DNA of 64,000 nt from NCBI RefSeq assembly GCF_900107375.1, contig NZ_FNPT01000001.1, positions 1,054,001 through 1,118,000 of the forward strand. The letters run 5' to 3'. Below, piece by piece: positions 46,685-56,219 of the stretch. A program made the translations under genes and the position numbers. Below the pieces are notes generated by a model, which was not told the origin of the DNA, did not search any database, and worked only from the letters and a program-made list of their open reading frames with translations. This DNA is from Lysobacter sp. yr284. Lineage in GTDB: Bacteria; Pseudomonadota; Gammaproteobacteria; Xanthomonadales; Xanthomonadaceae. Numbering within the stretch: the stretch's first letter is position 1; each line of letters opens with the position of its first letter.

Positions 46685-47824
46685 TCAGGTCAGCCTCGCG
46701 ATCACCGGCGCGACCTGCTCCTGGCGGCCGAGCGCGACGCCGACCCGGGCCAGCGCCTGCGCCAGTTCCTGCGCCGAATCCGCGCGCAAGGTCGCATGCC
46801 CGACCTTGCGCCCCTCGCGCGGCGACTTGCCGTAGTCGTGCCAGTGCCCGCCGGCTTCGGCCAGCACCGGCGCGGCGTCCGGCATCGCGCCGATCCAGTT
46901 GAGCATGCAGGCGTGGCCGAGCATGCGCGTATCGCCCAGCGGCAGGCCGAGCACGGCGCGCAAGTGGTTCTGGAACTGCGAGGTTTCCGCGCCTTCGATG
47001 GTCCAGTGGCCGGAGTTGTGCACGCGCGGGGCCAGTTCGTTGGCCAGCAGCACGCCGTCGCGGCAGAACAGTTCCAGCGCGAACACGCCGACGTAGTCGA
47101 GCGCGTCGGCGAGCTTGCGCGCGTGGGCGACCGCGGTCGCGGCCAGCGCGTCGTCGGCGACGGCCGGCGCCAGGCTGGCCGAGAGCACGCCGTCGACGTG
47201 CCAGTTCTCGGTCAGCGGCCAGGCGCGGAACTCGCCGTCGCGGCCGCGCACGGCGACCACCGACAACTCGCGCTCGAAGCGCACGAAGCCTTCCAGGATC
47301 AGGCCGACGCTGTCGGCCTGGGCGCCGAGCGCGGCCCAGGCGGCGTCGGCGTCGGCCGGGGTCTTGATCCGGAACTGGCCCTTGCCGTCGTAGCCCAGGC
47401 GGCGGGTCTTGAGGATGCACGGCGTGCCGATGGCCGCCAGCGCGGCGTCGAGGCCGGCGCGCGAGTCGATCGGGGCGAAGTCGGGCACCGGAATGTCGAG
47501 CTCGCGAAAGAGCGTTTTCTCGGCGAGGCGGTCCTGCGCCACCGCCAGCGCGCGCGGGCTCGGGAACACCGGCCGGCGCTCGGCCAGCCAGCGCGCCGAT
47601 TCGGCCGGCACGTTCTCGAAATCGAAGGTGGCCACGTCGATCGTCGAGGCGAACTCGTCGAGCGCGGCCTGGTCGGTGTAGTCGCCGACCACCATCGGCG
47701 CGAACTGGCCGGCGCAGGCGTCGGCGGTGTTGTCCAGGACCAGGAAGCGCAGGCCCAGCGGCGCGCCCGACAGCGCCAGCATGCGGGCCAGCTGCCCGCC
47801 TCCGAGGATGCCGACGGTGGTCAT
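46685..47824 (-). CDS. purK: N5-carboxyaminoimidazole ribonucleotide synthase
   Basis: 379 residues ([20 protein letters not shown]...). An ATP-grasp enzyme with [17 protein letters not shown] and [20 protein letters not shown]-type motifs. It carboxylates AIR with bicarbonate and ATP in purine synthesis, handing the product to PurE. Its ATG overlaps the purE stop by four bases, so the pair is translationally coupled. Confidence 0.97.
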   Translation of the reverse strand: MTTVGILGGGQLARMLALSGAPLGLRFLVLDNTADACAGQFAPMVVGDYTDQAALDEFASTIDVATFDFENVPAESARWLAERRPVFPSPRALAVAQDRLAEKTLFRELDIPVPDFAPIDSRAGLDAALAAIGTPCILKTRRLGYDGKGQFRIKTPADADAAWAALGAQADSVGLILEGFVRFERELSVVAVRGRDGEFRAWPLTENWHVDGVLSASLAPAVADDALAATAVAHARKLADALDYVGVFALELFCRDGVLLANELAPRVHNSGHWTIEGAETSQFQNHLRAVLGLPLGDTRMLGHACMLNWIGAMPDAAPVLAEAGGHWHDYGKSPREGRKVGHATLRADSAQELAQALARVGVALGRQEQVAPVIARLT

Positions 47825-48357
47825 TGGCGCGGGTCGTCGTGGGCCAGCACCTCGTCGGTCTGGCGCGCGCGGAACGCGGCCAGCGCCGCGCCGATGGCCG
47901 GGTATTCCGGCGCCAGCACGGCGGCGGCGAACAGCGCGGCGTTGGCGGCGCCGGCGTTGCCGATGGCGAAGGTCGCCACCGGGATGCCGGCCGGCATCTG
48001 CACGATCGACAGCAGCGAATCCATGCCGTTGAGCGCCTTGGACTGCACCGGCACGCCGAGCACCGGCACCGCGGTCTTCGACGCCAGCATGCCCGGCAGG
48101 TGCGCGGCGCCGCCGGCGCCGGCGACGATCGCGCGCAGGCCGCGGCCGGCCGCGCTTTCGGCGTACTGGAACAGCACGTCCGGGGTGCGGTGCGCGGACA
48201 CTACGCGCACTTCGTGCGGCACGCCCAGGGCTTCGAGCTTGGCGGCGGCGTGCTGCATGGTCTCCCAGTCCGAGCGCGAGCCCATGACGATGCCCACGAG
48301 CGGGGCGGGACCGGCGGCGGCGGACGAGGGGCTTGGATCGGACGAGGCTGGGGACAT
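47821..48357 (-). CDS. purE: N5-carboxyaminoimidazole ribonucleotide mutase
   Basis: 178 residues from ATG 48357. After a short Ser/Pro/Ala N terminus, [20 protein letters not shown] and [20 protein letters not shown] form the class I PurE nucleotide-binding region, then [20 protein letters not shown] and [20 protein letters not shown]. It moves the carboxyl group of N5-CAIR to C4. It is divergent from the Trm112-like gene, with 64 bases between. Confidence 0.97.
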   Translation of the reverse strand: MSPASSDPSPSSAAAGPAPLVGIVMGSRSDWETMQHAAAKLEALGVPHEVRVVSAHRTPDVLFQYAESAAGRGLRAIVAGAGGAAHLPGMLASKTAVPVLGVPVQSKALNGMDSLLSIVQMPAGIPVATFAIGNAGAANAALFAAAVLAPEYPAIGAALAAFRARQTDEVLAHDDPRQ

Positions 48358-48421
48358 GGGGCGTGCCTTGGCGCAAAGACGTATTCTAACGCCCTGTCCC
48401 GTCGTACCGGCATCAAACCGT

Positions 48422-48691
48422 ATGGATCGCAAACTGCTCGACTTGCTCGTCTGCCCGACCACCCGCCAACCGCTGCTGCCGCTGGACGGCCGCGGCCTGC
48501 AGGCGCTCAACGCCGCCATCGCCCGCGGCGGCGTGGTCCGCGGCGGCGGCGAGGCCCAGACCCAGGCGCTGCGCGAGGCGCTGGTCACCCGCGACCGCAA
48601 GACCGTCTACATCGTCGACGACGGCATCCCTCTGCTGGACGCCGAGAACGCCCTGGCCACCGCCCAGGTCGAGGGTTTCCCCAGCGCATGA
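48422..48691 (+). CDS. Trm112-like small protein lacking most zinc cysteines
   Basis: 89 residues. [20 protein letters not shown] and [18 protein letters not shown] align with the ends of the bacterial YcaR/Trm112 family (E. coli form about 60 residues, with a zinc ribbon). Here only one Cys remains (C11), and a middle insertion ([20 protein letters not shown]) replaces the second zinc knuckle. The family aids methyltransferases in eukaryotes; the bacterial role is unclear. Its stop overlaps the nadC start (ATGA). Confidence 0.88.
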   Translation: MDRKLLDLLVCPTTRQPLLPLDGRGLQALNAAIARGGVVRGGGEAQTQALREALVTRDRKTVYIVDDGIPLLDAENALATAQVEGFPSA

Positions 48692-49572
48692 ACGCCGCCG
48701 CCCGCGACCTGACCCCGCCGCCGGCGGCCGAGATCGAAGCCGACGTCGCCGACGCCTTGGCCGAGGACCTCGGCAGCGGCGACGTCACCGCCGAGCTGCT
48801 GCCCGACAGCGCCGACATCGCCTACCTGCTGTGCAAGGAAGACGCGGTGATCTGCGGCCGGCCGTGGTTCGACGCCTGCCACCGCGCGCTCGACCCGCAG
48901 GTCGAGATCGACTGGACGGTGGCCGAAGGCGACCGCGTCGCCAAGGGCACGGTGCTGGCGACCCTGCGCGGCCGCTCGCGCGCGCTGGTCAGCGCCGAGC
49001 GCGCCTCGCTGAACTTCCTGCAGACCCTGTCGGGCACCGCCACCGTCACCGCGCAGTACGTGGCCGCGGTGGCCGGCACCGGCACCCGCATCCTGGACAC
49101 CCGCAAGACCCTGCCCGGCCTGCGCCTGGCGCAGAAGTACGCGGTGCGCTGCGGCGGCGGGGTCAACCACCGCATCGGTCTTTATGACGCGGTGATGCTC
49201 AAGGAAAACCACATCCGCGCGGCCGGTTCGCTGGTCGCGGCGATCCGCCAGGCACGCGCGCGCCACCCCGCGCTGCCGCTGATCGTCGAGGTCGAGACGC
49301 TGGACCAGCTGCGCGAGGCGCTGGGCGAAGGCTGCGACCGCATCCTGATCGACGACTTCGACGCCGCCACCCGCCGCGAGGCGGTGCGGATCGCGCGCGC
49401 GGCGCCGTTCGACGGGCGCATCCCGCTGGAAGTCTCCGGCGGCGTCGACCTCGACGGCCTGCGCGCGATCGCCGAGGACGGCGTGGACTGCATCTCGATC
49501 GGCTCGCTGACCAAACATGTGCGCGCCGTCGATCTTTCGCTGAAGCTCGGGCCGCCGCCGGTCCGGCCGTAG
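48688..49572 (+). CDS. nadC: Quinolinate phosphoribosyltransferase (decarboxylating)
   Basis: 294 residues. ALAEDLGSGDVTAELLPDSA, SAERASLNFLQTLSGTATVT, LDTRKTLPGLRLAQKYAVRC and ISIGSLTKHVRAVDLSLKL are diagnostic. It makes nicotinate mononucleotide from quinolinate and PRPP in de novo NAD synthesis. It overlaps the Trm112-like gene by four bases and is followed 56 bases later by a DUF3301 gene. Confidence 0.98.
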   Translation: MNAAARDLTPPPAAEIEADVADALAEDLGSGDVTAELLPDSADIAYLLCKEDAVICGRPWFDACHRALDPQVEIDWTVAEGDRVAKGTVLATLRGRSRALVSAERASLNFLQTLSGTATVTAQYVAAVAGTGTRILDTRKTLPGLRLAQKYAVRCGGGVNHRIGLYDAVMLKENHIRAAGSLVAAIRQARARHPALPLIVEVETLDQLREALGEGCDRILIDDFDAATRREAVRIARAAPFDGRIPLEVSGGVDLDGLRAIAEDGVDCISIGSLTKHVRAVDLSLKLGPPPVRP

Positions 49573-49628
49573 CGACCGCGGGCGCCCGCCCCCTTGCGTA
49601 GCGCCGACTCCGCCGCCAAGAAAACGCC

Positions 49629-49952
49629 ATGCCTACCCTGATCCTGCTGATGATCTTCGGCGCCGCCGCGTTCTCGTTCTGGAGCGCCGGCCGCGCCGCC
49701 GCCGAACGCGCCGAAGTCGTCGGCCGCGACGCCTGCCGCTCGGCCGGGGTGCAATGGCTCGACCAGAGCGTGCACGCGATCGGGCTGCGGGTGATCCGTC
49801 ACGAGAGCGGCTGGCTCGGGTTCGAACGCACCTTCCGCTTCGACTATTCCATCGACGGCGAAGACCGCCACATCGGCCGGCTGGTGTTGCGCGGCGACAG
49901 GCTGGTGGCGTTCAGCGGGCCGGTCACGCGCGAGCCCTCGCAGTTGCACTGA
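49629..49952 (+). CDS. DUF3301 family membrane-anchored protein
   Basis: 107 residues. One N-terminal helix (LILLMIFGAAAFSFWSAGRA) is followed by a small cytoplasmic or periplasmic domain with AEVVGRDACRSAGVQWLDQS and LGFERTFRFDYSIDGEDRHI, characteristic of DUF3301. Function unknown. It is probably cotranscribed with nadC and followed by REP elements. Confidence 0.88.
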   Translation: MPTLILLMIFGAAAFSFWSAGRAAAERAEVVGRDACRSAGVQWLDQSVHAIGLRVIRHESGWLGFERTFRFDYSIDGEDRHIGRLVLRGDRLVAFSGPVTREPSQLH

Positions 49953-50049
49953 CGGGGTCGCCTGCCCCGGCCGGCCTTGGGCATCGCGGGATTCGCCTGC
50001 CCCGACCGGCCCTGCGCGCATGCACGCAGCGCTTGCTGCGGCCGCCCCC

Positions 50050-50272
50050 TGTAGGAGCGGCGCAAGCCGCGACCGCGCCACTGCGATCACGGCGCAACCC
50101 GTCCAACCCCGTCGTTCCCGCGAAGGCCGGAATCCATCGCCGTTGCGTCCGCTCACGCCGCAACGTCCGGGGCGCAAGATCAAAATGGATTCCGGCTTTC
50201 GCCGGAATGACGGGCCGGCGGCGGGCGCGCCGTAATTGAATTGGCGCGGTCGCGGCTTGCGCCGCTCCTACA
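50050..50272. repeat. Nested REP cluster: family B pair around a family C pair
   Basis: An exact 31-base family B unit (50050-50080) faces its perfect inverted copy (50242-50272). Inside lies a second inverted pair, CGTTCCCGCGAAGGCCGGAA (from 50112) against the TTCCGGCTTTCGCCGGAATG-like unit ending near 50213. The second family resembles short palindromic repeats seen in many proteobacteria. The whole block could fold into concentric hairpins. It fills the gap between DUF3301 and sspB, where there is no gene. Confidence 0.85.
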
Positions 50273-50359
50273 GGGGGCGGTCGCGCGTGCGTGGCGGCTG
50301 GATAGGTTCGGGCACCCGCCGGAACGACGGGCAGGTGCCTTGTTGCGCCGTCGTTTTCC

Positions 50360-50390
50360 TGGCGCGGTCGCGGCTTGCGCGGCTCCTGCA
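50360..50390 (-). repeat. REP-like element, family B, diverged copy
   Basis: Same orientation as the inverted copy at 50242-50272 with two base changes (CGCGGCTCCTGCA for CGCCGCTCCTACA). It lies 28 bases from the sspB stop codon. Confidence 0.85.
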
Positions 50391-50418
50391 GGGAGCTAGC
50401 GCGCGCCGGCGCAGCCGG

Positions 50419-50913
50419 TTACTTGACGATGCGCAGGTGTCCGCCGCGTCGCGGGGTCGGGGTGTGCGGGCCGTCGTCGTCGCCGTCCGGCGGCGGGTCG
50501 CTGGGCACGGCGCTGAGCTGCGGCGACGGCGCGGCCGCCTCGGGCGGATCGGACGCGTCGTCCAGCGCGGTCTCTTCCAGGCTGGCGTCTTCCGGCAGGG
50601 CCATGCCCTGCCCGGTCTCGCGCGCATAGATCGCCAGCACCGCGCCGACCGGCACGTTGACCGGATGACTGACGCCGCCGAAGCGCGCGCTGAAGCGGAT
50701 GAAGTCGTTGCCCATTTCCAGGTGCGAGACCGCGCGCGCGGCCACGTTGAGCACGATCTTGCCTTCCTTGACCGCGTGCGCCGGCACCTGCACCGCCGGA
50801 CGCGTGGCGTCCACCAGCAGGTGCGGGGTCATGCCGTTGTCGGCGATCCATTCGTACAGCGCCCGCAACAGATAGGGGCGGTGGCTGGTCATCGAGGTGC
50901 TGCTTTCGCTCAT
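50419..50913 (-). CDS. sspB: ClpXP specificity-enhancing factor SspB
   Basis: 164 residues. The globular domain begins SHRPYLLRALYEWIADNGMT and includes HLLVDATRPAVQVPAHAV and FSARFGGVSHPVNVPVGAVL. An acidic Pro-rich tether then ends in GGHLRIVK, the ClpX-docking tail. SspB delivers ssrA-tagged peptides from stalled ribosomes to ClpXP. It lies downstream of sspA as in other proteobacteria, about 200 bases away. Confidence 0.96.
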   Translation of the reverse strand: MSESSTSMTSHRPYLLRALYEWIADNGMTPHLLVDATRPAVQVPAHAVKEGKIVLNVAARAVSHLEMGNDFIRFSARFGGVSHPVNVPVGAVLAIYARETGQGMALPEDASLEETALDDASDPPEAAAPSPQLSAVPSDPPPDGDDDGPHTPTPRRGGHLRIVK

Positions 50914-51110
50914 GCGCGCAGTTTACCGCCTGGCGCGCCCGGACAGAAAATTTCGCCGCGCATCGGCGTGCGATCGCGCCGTCCGTCCGCCCCGGCCCGC
51001 GCCGCCCCCCGTGCGGCCGCGGCTGGCCGCGCGCGGCGCCGTCCGCGCCGCCCCGGCGCGGTCCGCGTCATGGCCGTCGCCGCAGCCGGCGACGCCCGCG
51101 CGGCCCGCGC

Positions 51111-51746
51111 TTACATCGGCATGTCGCGCAGCTTGCGTTCCTGGTCGGTGAGGCTGCGCGAGAAGCCCGGATTGCGGAAGATGCGGTTGCCGTAGTCCTC
51201 GATCGCCTTGCCGTCCTTCGGCAGCGGCACGTCGAGCGAGGGCAGGCGCCAGATGATCGGCGCCATGGCGCAGTCGGCCAGGCTCATTTCCGGGTTCAGG
51301 AAGAACTTGCTGGCCTTGAACAGCGGCACCGAGGCGGTCAGCAGTTCCTTCAGGCGTTTGCGCGCGGCTTCGGCCTGGACCTTGTTGCCCATCTGGATCG
51401 CCTGCACCTGCGGCACCCAGTCGTGCTCCAGGCGCAGCATCGCCAGGCGCAGGCGCGCGCGAGAGAGCGGATCGACCGGCATCAGCGGCGGGTGCGGATA
51501 GCGCTCGTCGAGGTATTCGCTGACCACGCTGGCCGCGTACAGGACCAGGTCGCGCTCGACCAGGGTCGGCACCGAGTGGTAGGGGTTGAGGTCGACGAGG
51601 TCTTCCGGCGGATTCTGCGGATCGACCGGGATCAGGTCGTAGGTGACGCCCTTGGCCGCCAGCACCAGCCGGACGCGGTGGCACAGCACGCAGTCGGTAG
51701 ACGAAAACAGAGTCAGGGCATTACGCATACGGGGGCTCGCCGCCAT
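51111..51746 (-). CDS. sspA: Stringent starvation protein A
   Basis: 211 residues from ATG 51746 (MAASPRMRNALTLFSS); ATG 51749 and TTG 51761 are possible alternatives. A GST-like fold: thioredoxin domain with DLNPYHSVPTLVERDLVLYA and the alpha domain with PLSRARLRLAMLRLEHDWVP. SspA binds RNA polymerase during stress and in other bacteria affects acid resistance and virulence genes. A terminator separates it from petC upstream. Confidence 0.95.
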   Translation of the reverse strand: MAASPRMRNALTLFSSTDCVLCHRVRLVLAAKGVTYDLIPVDPQNPPEDLVDLNPYHSVPTLVERDLVLYAASVVSEYLDERYPHPPLMPVDPLSRARLRLAMLRLEHDWVPQVQAIQMGNKVQAEAARKRLKELLTASVPLFKASKFFLNPEMSLADCAMAPIIWRLPSLDVPLPKDGKAIEDYGNRIFRNPGFSRSLTDQERKLRDMPM

Positions 51747-51880
51747 CATCGACCTCTCCAACGACCGGAATCCGCCAGTCGCAAGACGCCCTCCACCCTG
51801 TGTGGAAGGTCGTCACGGCCTCGAGCCCGCACACCCCGGCTTTGCACAGATTGCCGGCTCGCCAGACCGTCAACCCTAAC

Positions 51881-51911
51881 GGAAAACCCGCGCTTGTGGC
51901 GCGGGTTTTCC
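51881..51911 (-). terminator. Intrinsic terminator of the petABC operon
   Basis: Thirteen-base perfect arms GGAAAACCCGCGC and GCGCGGGTTTTCC with a 5-base loop lie 13 bases after the petC stop. The T-run is inside the descending arm. Confidence 0.85.
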
Positions 51912-51923
51912 AGGCGAACTCCG

Positions 51924-52697
51924 TCAATGTTCCACGTCGCGCCAGTACTCGGTCTTCAACAAGTAGGCCAGGAAGGTGAACAGAGCGAGGAACAGGATCA
52001 CCCAGACGCCCAGACTCTGGCGCTTGAGCGCCGCCGGTTCGCCGGCGTACTCGAGGAAAGCGGTGATGTCGCGGGTCGCGGCGCGGAAGCCGGCCTCGTC
52101 GAGCTTGCCGGCCTGCTCGACCTTGAGGCCGTGCACCGGACGATCGCCCGTGGTCTTGTCCTTCTCGCCGTACTCGGCGTGCTGCAGGCCCTGCAGCTCC
52201 CACAGCGGGTTGGGCATCGAGGCGTTCGGGAACAGCTTGTTGTTCCAGCCCAGCGGCCGCGACTCGTCCAGGTAGAACTGGTTGAGGTAGGTGTAGACCC
52301 AATCGCTGCCGCGCACGCGGGTGATCAGGCTCAGGTCCGGCGGCATCTTGCCGAACCACTGGTTGGCGTGTTCCGGGGTCAGGTTGACCTGGATCTGCTC
52401 GCCGAACTTGGCGCCGGTGAAGTTGAGGTTGTTCATCACCTCGTCTTCGGTCAGGCCCAGGTCCTCGGCCATGCGCGAGTAGCGCAGGTACTTCAGCGAG
52501 TGGCAGCCCGAGCAGTAGTTCATGTACAGCTGGGCGCCGCGCTGCAGCGAGGCGCGGTCGCTCAGGTCGGTGCCCGACTGCAGCAGCGCGCCGCCTTCGG
52601 AGGCGTAGGCGGTGACCGACACGAGCAGGCCGGCGACGAAAGTGGCGAGCTTCTTCACGATGCGGGTCTTCCGGAGAGGCTGGCTGTGGTTAGTCAT
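51924..52697 (-). CDS. petC: Cytochrome c1 of the bc1 complex
   Basis: 257 residues. A signal peptide (KLATFVAGLLVSVTAYASEG) is followed by the c-type heme site YMNYCSGCHSLKYLRYSRMA, the TPEHANQWFGKMPPDLSLIT block, a methionine-ligand region and a C-terminal membrane anchor (WVILFLALFTFLAYLLKTEY). It passes electrons from the Rieske protein to soluble cytochromes. Its start overlaps the petB stop by 8 bases. Confidence 0.97.
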   Translation of the reverse strand: MTNHSQPLRKTRIVKKLATFVAGLLVSVTAYASEGGALLQSGTDLSDRASLQRGAQLYMNYCSGCHSLKYLRYSRMAEDLGLTEDEVMNNLNFTGAKFGEQIQVNLTPEHANQWFGKMPPDLSLITRVRGSDWVYTYLNQFYLDESRPLGWNNKLFPNASMPNPLWELQGLQHAEYGEKDKTTGDRPVHGLKVEQAGKLDEAGFRAATRDITAFLEYAGEPAALKRQSLGVWVILFLALFTFLAYLLKTEYWRDVEH

Positions 52698-53949
52698 GCA
52701 TCGTCACCCGTTCCGGCACCGGCTTTGTCTTGTCCAGCTTCGTCCACACCGGCATGGTGATGAAGAAGGCGAAGTACAGGAAGGTCAGCACGCGGCCGAT
52801 GATGGTCTCGACCGGGTCGGTGCCCGGGCCGGCGCCGATCTTGCCCAGCCACACGAAGCACACCGCCAGCAGCATCAGCATGAACTTGCTGATCAGGCCG
52901 CGGTAGCGCACCGACTTGACCTTGCAGCGGTCCAGCCACGGCACCAGGAACAGGATCGCGATCGCCAGGAACATCACGATCACGCCGCCGAGCTTGTCCG
53001 GGATCACCCGCAGCATCGCGTAGTACGGCGTGTAGTACCACACCGGCTTGATGTGCTCCGGCGTCACCAGGCGGTTGGCCTCGGTGAAGTTGTCGTGCTC
53101 CAGGAACCAGCCGCCCATCGCCGGGGCGAAGAAGATGATGAAGGCCGCCAGCATCAGGAAGAAGCCGACGCCGAACAGGTCCTTGACCGTGTAGTACGGG
53201 TGGAACGGAATGGTGTCGATCGGCTTGTTGGCGTCCCAGCGGTTGCCCTTCGGGCCGTGCTTGGTGTCGACGCCCTCGGGGTTGTTGGAACCCACTTCAT
53301 GCAACGCGCCCAGGTGCAGCACGACCAGCAGCAGCAGCACCAGCGGCAGCGCGATCACGTGCAGGGCGAAGAAGCGGTTGAGGGTGGCGTCGCCGGGCAG
53401 GTAGTCGCCCATGATCCACTCGGTCAGGCCGTTGCCGATCACCGGGATCGCGCCGAACAGCGAGATGATCACCTTGGCGCCCCAGAACGACATCTGGCCC
53501 CACGGCAGCACGTAGCCCATGAAGGCTTCGGCCATCAGCACCAGGTAGATCAGCATGCCCAGGATCCACACCAGCTCACGCGGCTTCTGGTAGGAGCCGT
53601 AGAGCAGGCCGCGGAACATGTGCAGGTACACGACGATGAAGAACAGCGAGGCGCCGGTGCTGTGCATGTAGCGGATCAGCCAGCCCCACTCCACGTCGCG
53701 CATGATGTATTCGACCGACGAGAACGCTTCGGCCGCGGACGGCTTGAAGTGCATCGTCAGGAAGATGCCGGTGACGATCTGGTTGACCAGCACCAGCAGC
53801 GCGAGCGAACCGAAGTAGTACCAGAGGTTGAAGTTCTTCGGCGCGTAGTACTCGCTCATGTGCTTGCGGTACATCGGCATCATGCCGGGCGCACGGTCGG
53901 TGACCCAGCCGAAGACGTTGTTGGCGGTACGCGTGAGGATGTTGGCCAT
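52690..53949 (-). CDS. petB: Cytochrome b of the bc1 complex
   Basis: 419 residues with eight or more transmembrane helices. Quinol site GYVLPWGQMSFWGAKVI, heme-binding His pairs in YMHSTGASLFFIVVYLHMFR and FALHVIALPLVLLLLVVLHL, and the PEHIKPVWYYTPYY (PEWY-like) motif are present. It oxidises quinol and pumps charge in the inner membrane. It begins 3 bases after petA ends. Confidence 0.98.
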   Translation of the reverse strand: MANILTRTANNVFGWVTDRAPGMMPMYRKHMSEYYAPKNFNLWYYFGSLALLVLVNQIVTGIFLTMHFKPSAAEAFSSVEYIMRDVEWGWLIRYMHSTGASLFFIVVYLHMFRGLLYGSYQKPRELVWILGMLIYLVLMAEAFMGYVLPWGQMSFWGAKVIISLFGAIPVIGNGLTEWIMGDYLPGDATLNRFFALHVIALPLVLLLLVVLHLGALHEVGSNNPEGVDTKHGPKGNRWDANKPIDTIPFHPYYTVKDLFGVGFFLMLAAFIIFFAPAMGGWFLEHDNFTEANRLVTPEHIKPVWYYTPYYAMLRVIPDKLGGVIVMFLAIAILFLVPWLDRCKVKSVRYRGLISKFMLMLLAVCFVWLGKIGAGPGTDPVETIIGRVLTFLYFAFFITMPVWTKLDKTKPVPERVTMHD

Positions 53950-53952
53950 GGC

Positions 53953-54573
53953 TTATGCCCCCTTCGCCGGATCGACGCCGATCACGATCGTGTTGTCGTT
54001 CTCGTAGTGGTGCGGAGGCACCAGCAGGTTGATCGGCGCGGGCACGCCCTGGAACACGCGGCCGGCCATGTCGAAGCGCGACTTGTGGCAGGGGCAGAAG
54101 TAGCCGCCCTTCCATTCCGGATCGAACGGCTCCGGGCGGATCTCGGCCTTCATCTCGGGCGAGCAGCCCAGATGGGTGCACAGGCCGACCAGGACCGAGA
54201 TGTCGGGCTTGAGCGAGCGCAGTTCCGGGCTCGCCTTGAACACGTACTCGGGCTGCTGGTCCTTGTTTTCGGACTTGGGATCGCGCAGGTGGCCGTCCAG
54301 CGTCGGCAACGCGTCGAGGATGGCCTTGGAGCGCTTGACGATCCAGATCGGCTGACCGCGCCACTCCAGGATCAGGCGCTGGCCTTCGACCAGCCCGGTG
54401 ATGTCCGCGGTCACCGGCGCGCCGGCGAGCTTCGCGCGGGCGCTGGGATTCCAGGACTTGATGAAAGGCACTGCCACAAAACCGGCTCCGACCGCCCCGA
54501 CCACCGCGGTGGTGGCGGTGAGGAACCGACGTCGGCCCGTGTTGATAGGATCGTTGACCCCTTGGTTGGCCAT
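53953..54573 (-). CDS. petA: Rieske iron-sulfur subunit of the bc1 complex
   Basis: 206 residues from ATG 54573 (MANQGVNDPINTGRRRFLTA). The Tat-type signal GRRRFLTATTAVVGAVGAGF doubles as the membrane anchor. Cluster ligands lie in GLCTHLGCSPEM and YFCPCHKSRFDMAGRV. It is the first gene of petABC. The longer open frame upstream is not needed. Confidence 0.97.
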   Translation of the reverse strand: MANQGVNDPINTGRRRFLTATTAVVGAVGAGFVAVPFIKSWNPSARAKLAGAPVTADITGLVEGQRLILEWRGQPIWIVKRSKAILDALPTLDGHLRDPKSENKDQQPEYVFKASPELRSLKPDISVLVGLCTHLGCSPEMKAEIRPEPFDPEWKGGYFCPCHKSRFDMAGRVFQGVPAPINLLVPPHHYENDNTIVIGVDPAKGA

Positions 54574-54988
54574 CCGGCACTCCGCGAAATCTGCAATGCG
54601 AGGGTAACGCCGCACAACCCGGAACCGATGGCTATAAACCAAACACAACCACTGGCGAAAGGCTGGCGGCTCAAAAGACGGGGAAGTGTAGCGGAACCGT
54701 TAAGGGCGCGACAATCCGCGCTCTTGCAAAACCGCCACCGGCCCCACCCGGACGCGACCGTGCGCACAAGCCCCGGATTCGCAAGGCGTTTGCGCGAGGC
54801 GCCCGGACCCGCCGCGCGCGCGGCCCGGGCGCCGGCGCGGCCGCGATGCGCGAACGGCTTTGCCGAGGCGGCGCGCAGGCTTGGCCGGATCGGCGCGGGC
54901 GGCGTGCGCCGCGGGGGCGCTCGCACAAGGACGTTCAGGCCACCGGGCGCGCCCGCCACGGGGGCGCAGCGCCGGTGCGGCGCCCGGC
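54574..54988. other. Gap between petA and the lytic transglycosylase: no gene seen
   Basis: About 115 bases next to petA are less GC-rich and probably hold its promoter and leader. The rest is very GC-rich and shows only chance frames. No RNA gene or repeat was recognised. Confidence 0.5.
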
Positions 54989-55993
54989 TCAGCGCTGCAC
55001 CACGCCGGCGGAGCGGTAGCGCTGGGCCAGCACCGCGACGCGCTGGACGTAGCGCTGGGTCTCGGAATACGGCGGCACGCCCTTGTACTTGTCGACCGCG
55101 CCCTCGCCGGCGTTGTAGCCGGCCGAGGCCAGGGTCAGGTCGCCGTTGAAGCGCTTGAGCAGCCAGGCCAGGTACTGCACCCCGCCCTGGATGTTCTGGC
55201 CGGCGTCGAAGGCGTTGCCGACGCCGAAGCGGCGCGCGGTGGCCGGCATCAGCTGCATCAGCCCCTGCGCCCCGGCGCGCGACAGCGCATTGGGGTTGTA
55301 GGCCGACTCGGCGTGGATGATCGCGCGCACGATCGCCTCCTCGACCCCGTGCTGGCGCGCGGCCGCGGCGATCTCGGCCGAGTAGGCCGCGGTGTTGAGC
55401 CGCAGCGTGCCGAAGTTGACCCCGGGCTGGGCGGCGCAGGCGAAGCAGGTCTCGATGAAGCTGTAGCGGATGGTCCGCATCTGGGTGGCGTTGGCCAGCC
55501 CCTTGGGCCGCTTGCTGACGTAGTGGCGGACCCCGTCCTGGACATAGGAATAGATCTGGCCCTGCACCAGCCGGGTCGGCGCCTGCGCCGGCACTGCCGC
55601 GACCGGCACGACCGGCGCCGCGGGTGCGGCGGCCGGCGCGCTCGCCGCGGCGCCGGCGCTGATGCCGCCGGCGACCAGGGCGGCGGCCGCGCCGGCATAG
55701 GTCGCCGGCGGGTTGCTGTGGGCCGAGGCCGGGATCGCCGCGTCGGTGCCGGCGCCGAGCGAACCCATCGCCGGCGCCGGCTTGGGCGGGGCGTAGGCCA
55801 CCGGGGCCGGATCGCGCGGCCGGCTCGCCTTGTTGGTGTACTGGCTGACGACGGTGCAGGTCGCGCCCTTGACCTTCTTGCTGACGTAGCTGCGCTCGCC
55901 GTTGGGGCCGTCGCAGCGCCAAAGCGTGCCGGCCGCCGCCGGCGCGAACGCCAGCAACCCCAACACCCCCAGCAGCAGCGAGCTCCCCCTCAT
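54989..55993 (-). CDS. Soluble lytic transglycosylase (SLT family)
   Basis: 334 residues. A signal peptide (SSLLLGVLGLLAFAPAAAG) is followed by a DUF4124-like region (WRCDGPNGERSYVSKKVKG), an Ala/Pro linker, a second such motif (YSYVQDGVRHYVSKRPKG) and the C-terminal catalytic domain: IIHAESAYNPNALSRAGAQG with the catalytic Glu, GLMQLMPATARRFGV, and LASAGYNAGEGAVDKYKGVP. It cleaves peptidoglycan to 1,6-anhydro products in the periplasm. It is monocistronic. Confidence 0.93.
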   Translation of the reverse strand: MRGSSLLLGVLGLLAFAPAAAGTLWRCDGPNGERSYVSKKVKGATCTVVSQYTNKASRPRDPAPVAYAPPKPAPAMGSLGAGTDAAIPASAHSNPPATYAGAAAALVAGGISAGAAASAPAAAPAAPVVPVAAVPAQAPTRLVQGQIYSYVQDGVRHYVSKRPKGLANATQMRTIRYSFIETCFACAAQPGVNFGTLRLNTAAYSAEIAAAARQHGVEEAIVRAIIHAESAYNPNALSRAGAQGLMQLMPATARRFGVGNAFDAGQNIQGGVQYLAWLLKRFNGDLTLASAGYNAGEGAVDKYKGVPPYSETQRYVQRVAVLAQRYRSAGVVQR

Positions 55994-56219
55994 CCGGCGC
56001 AGTGTCCCCCGCCCGGGCCGAAGCTGCCAAGGGGGCCGGCGCAGAATGTGACGGGGGCCGCGGCTTGGGGCGGGGGCCGGCGCCCGCGGCTATACTTGCG
56101 GCGCGGGCGCAGGGCCGCGACGGGCGACAGGCGGCTTCCGCCCGCTCCCGGCGCCTCTGCCCCCGCCCCTCACACAGCCCCTCCGGCGCGGAATAACCGC
56201 CGCCCCTCCCGGACCCGCC

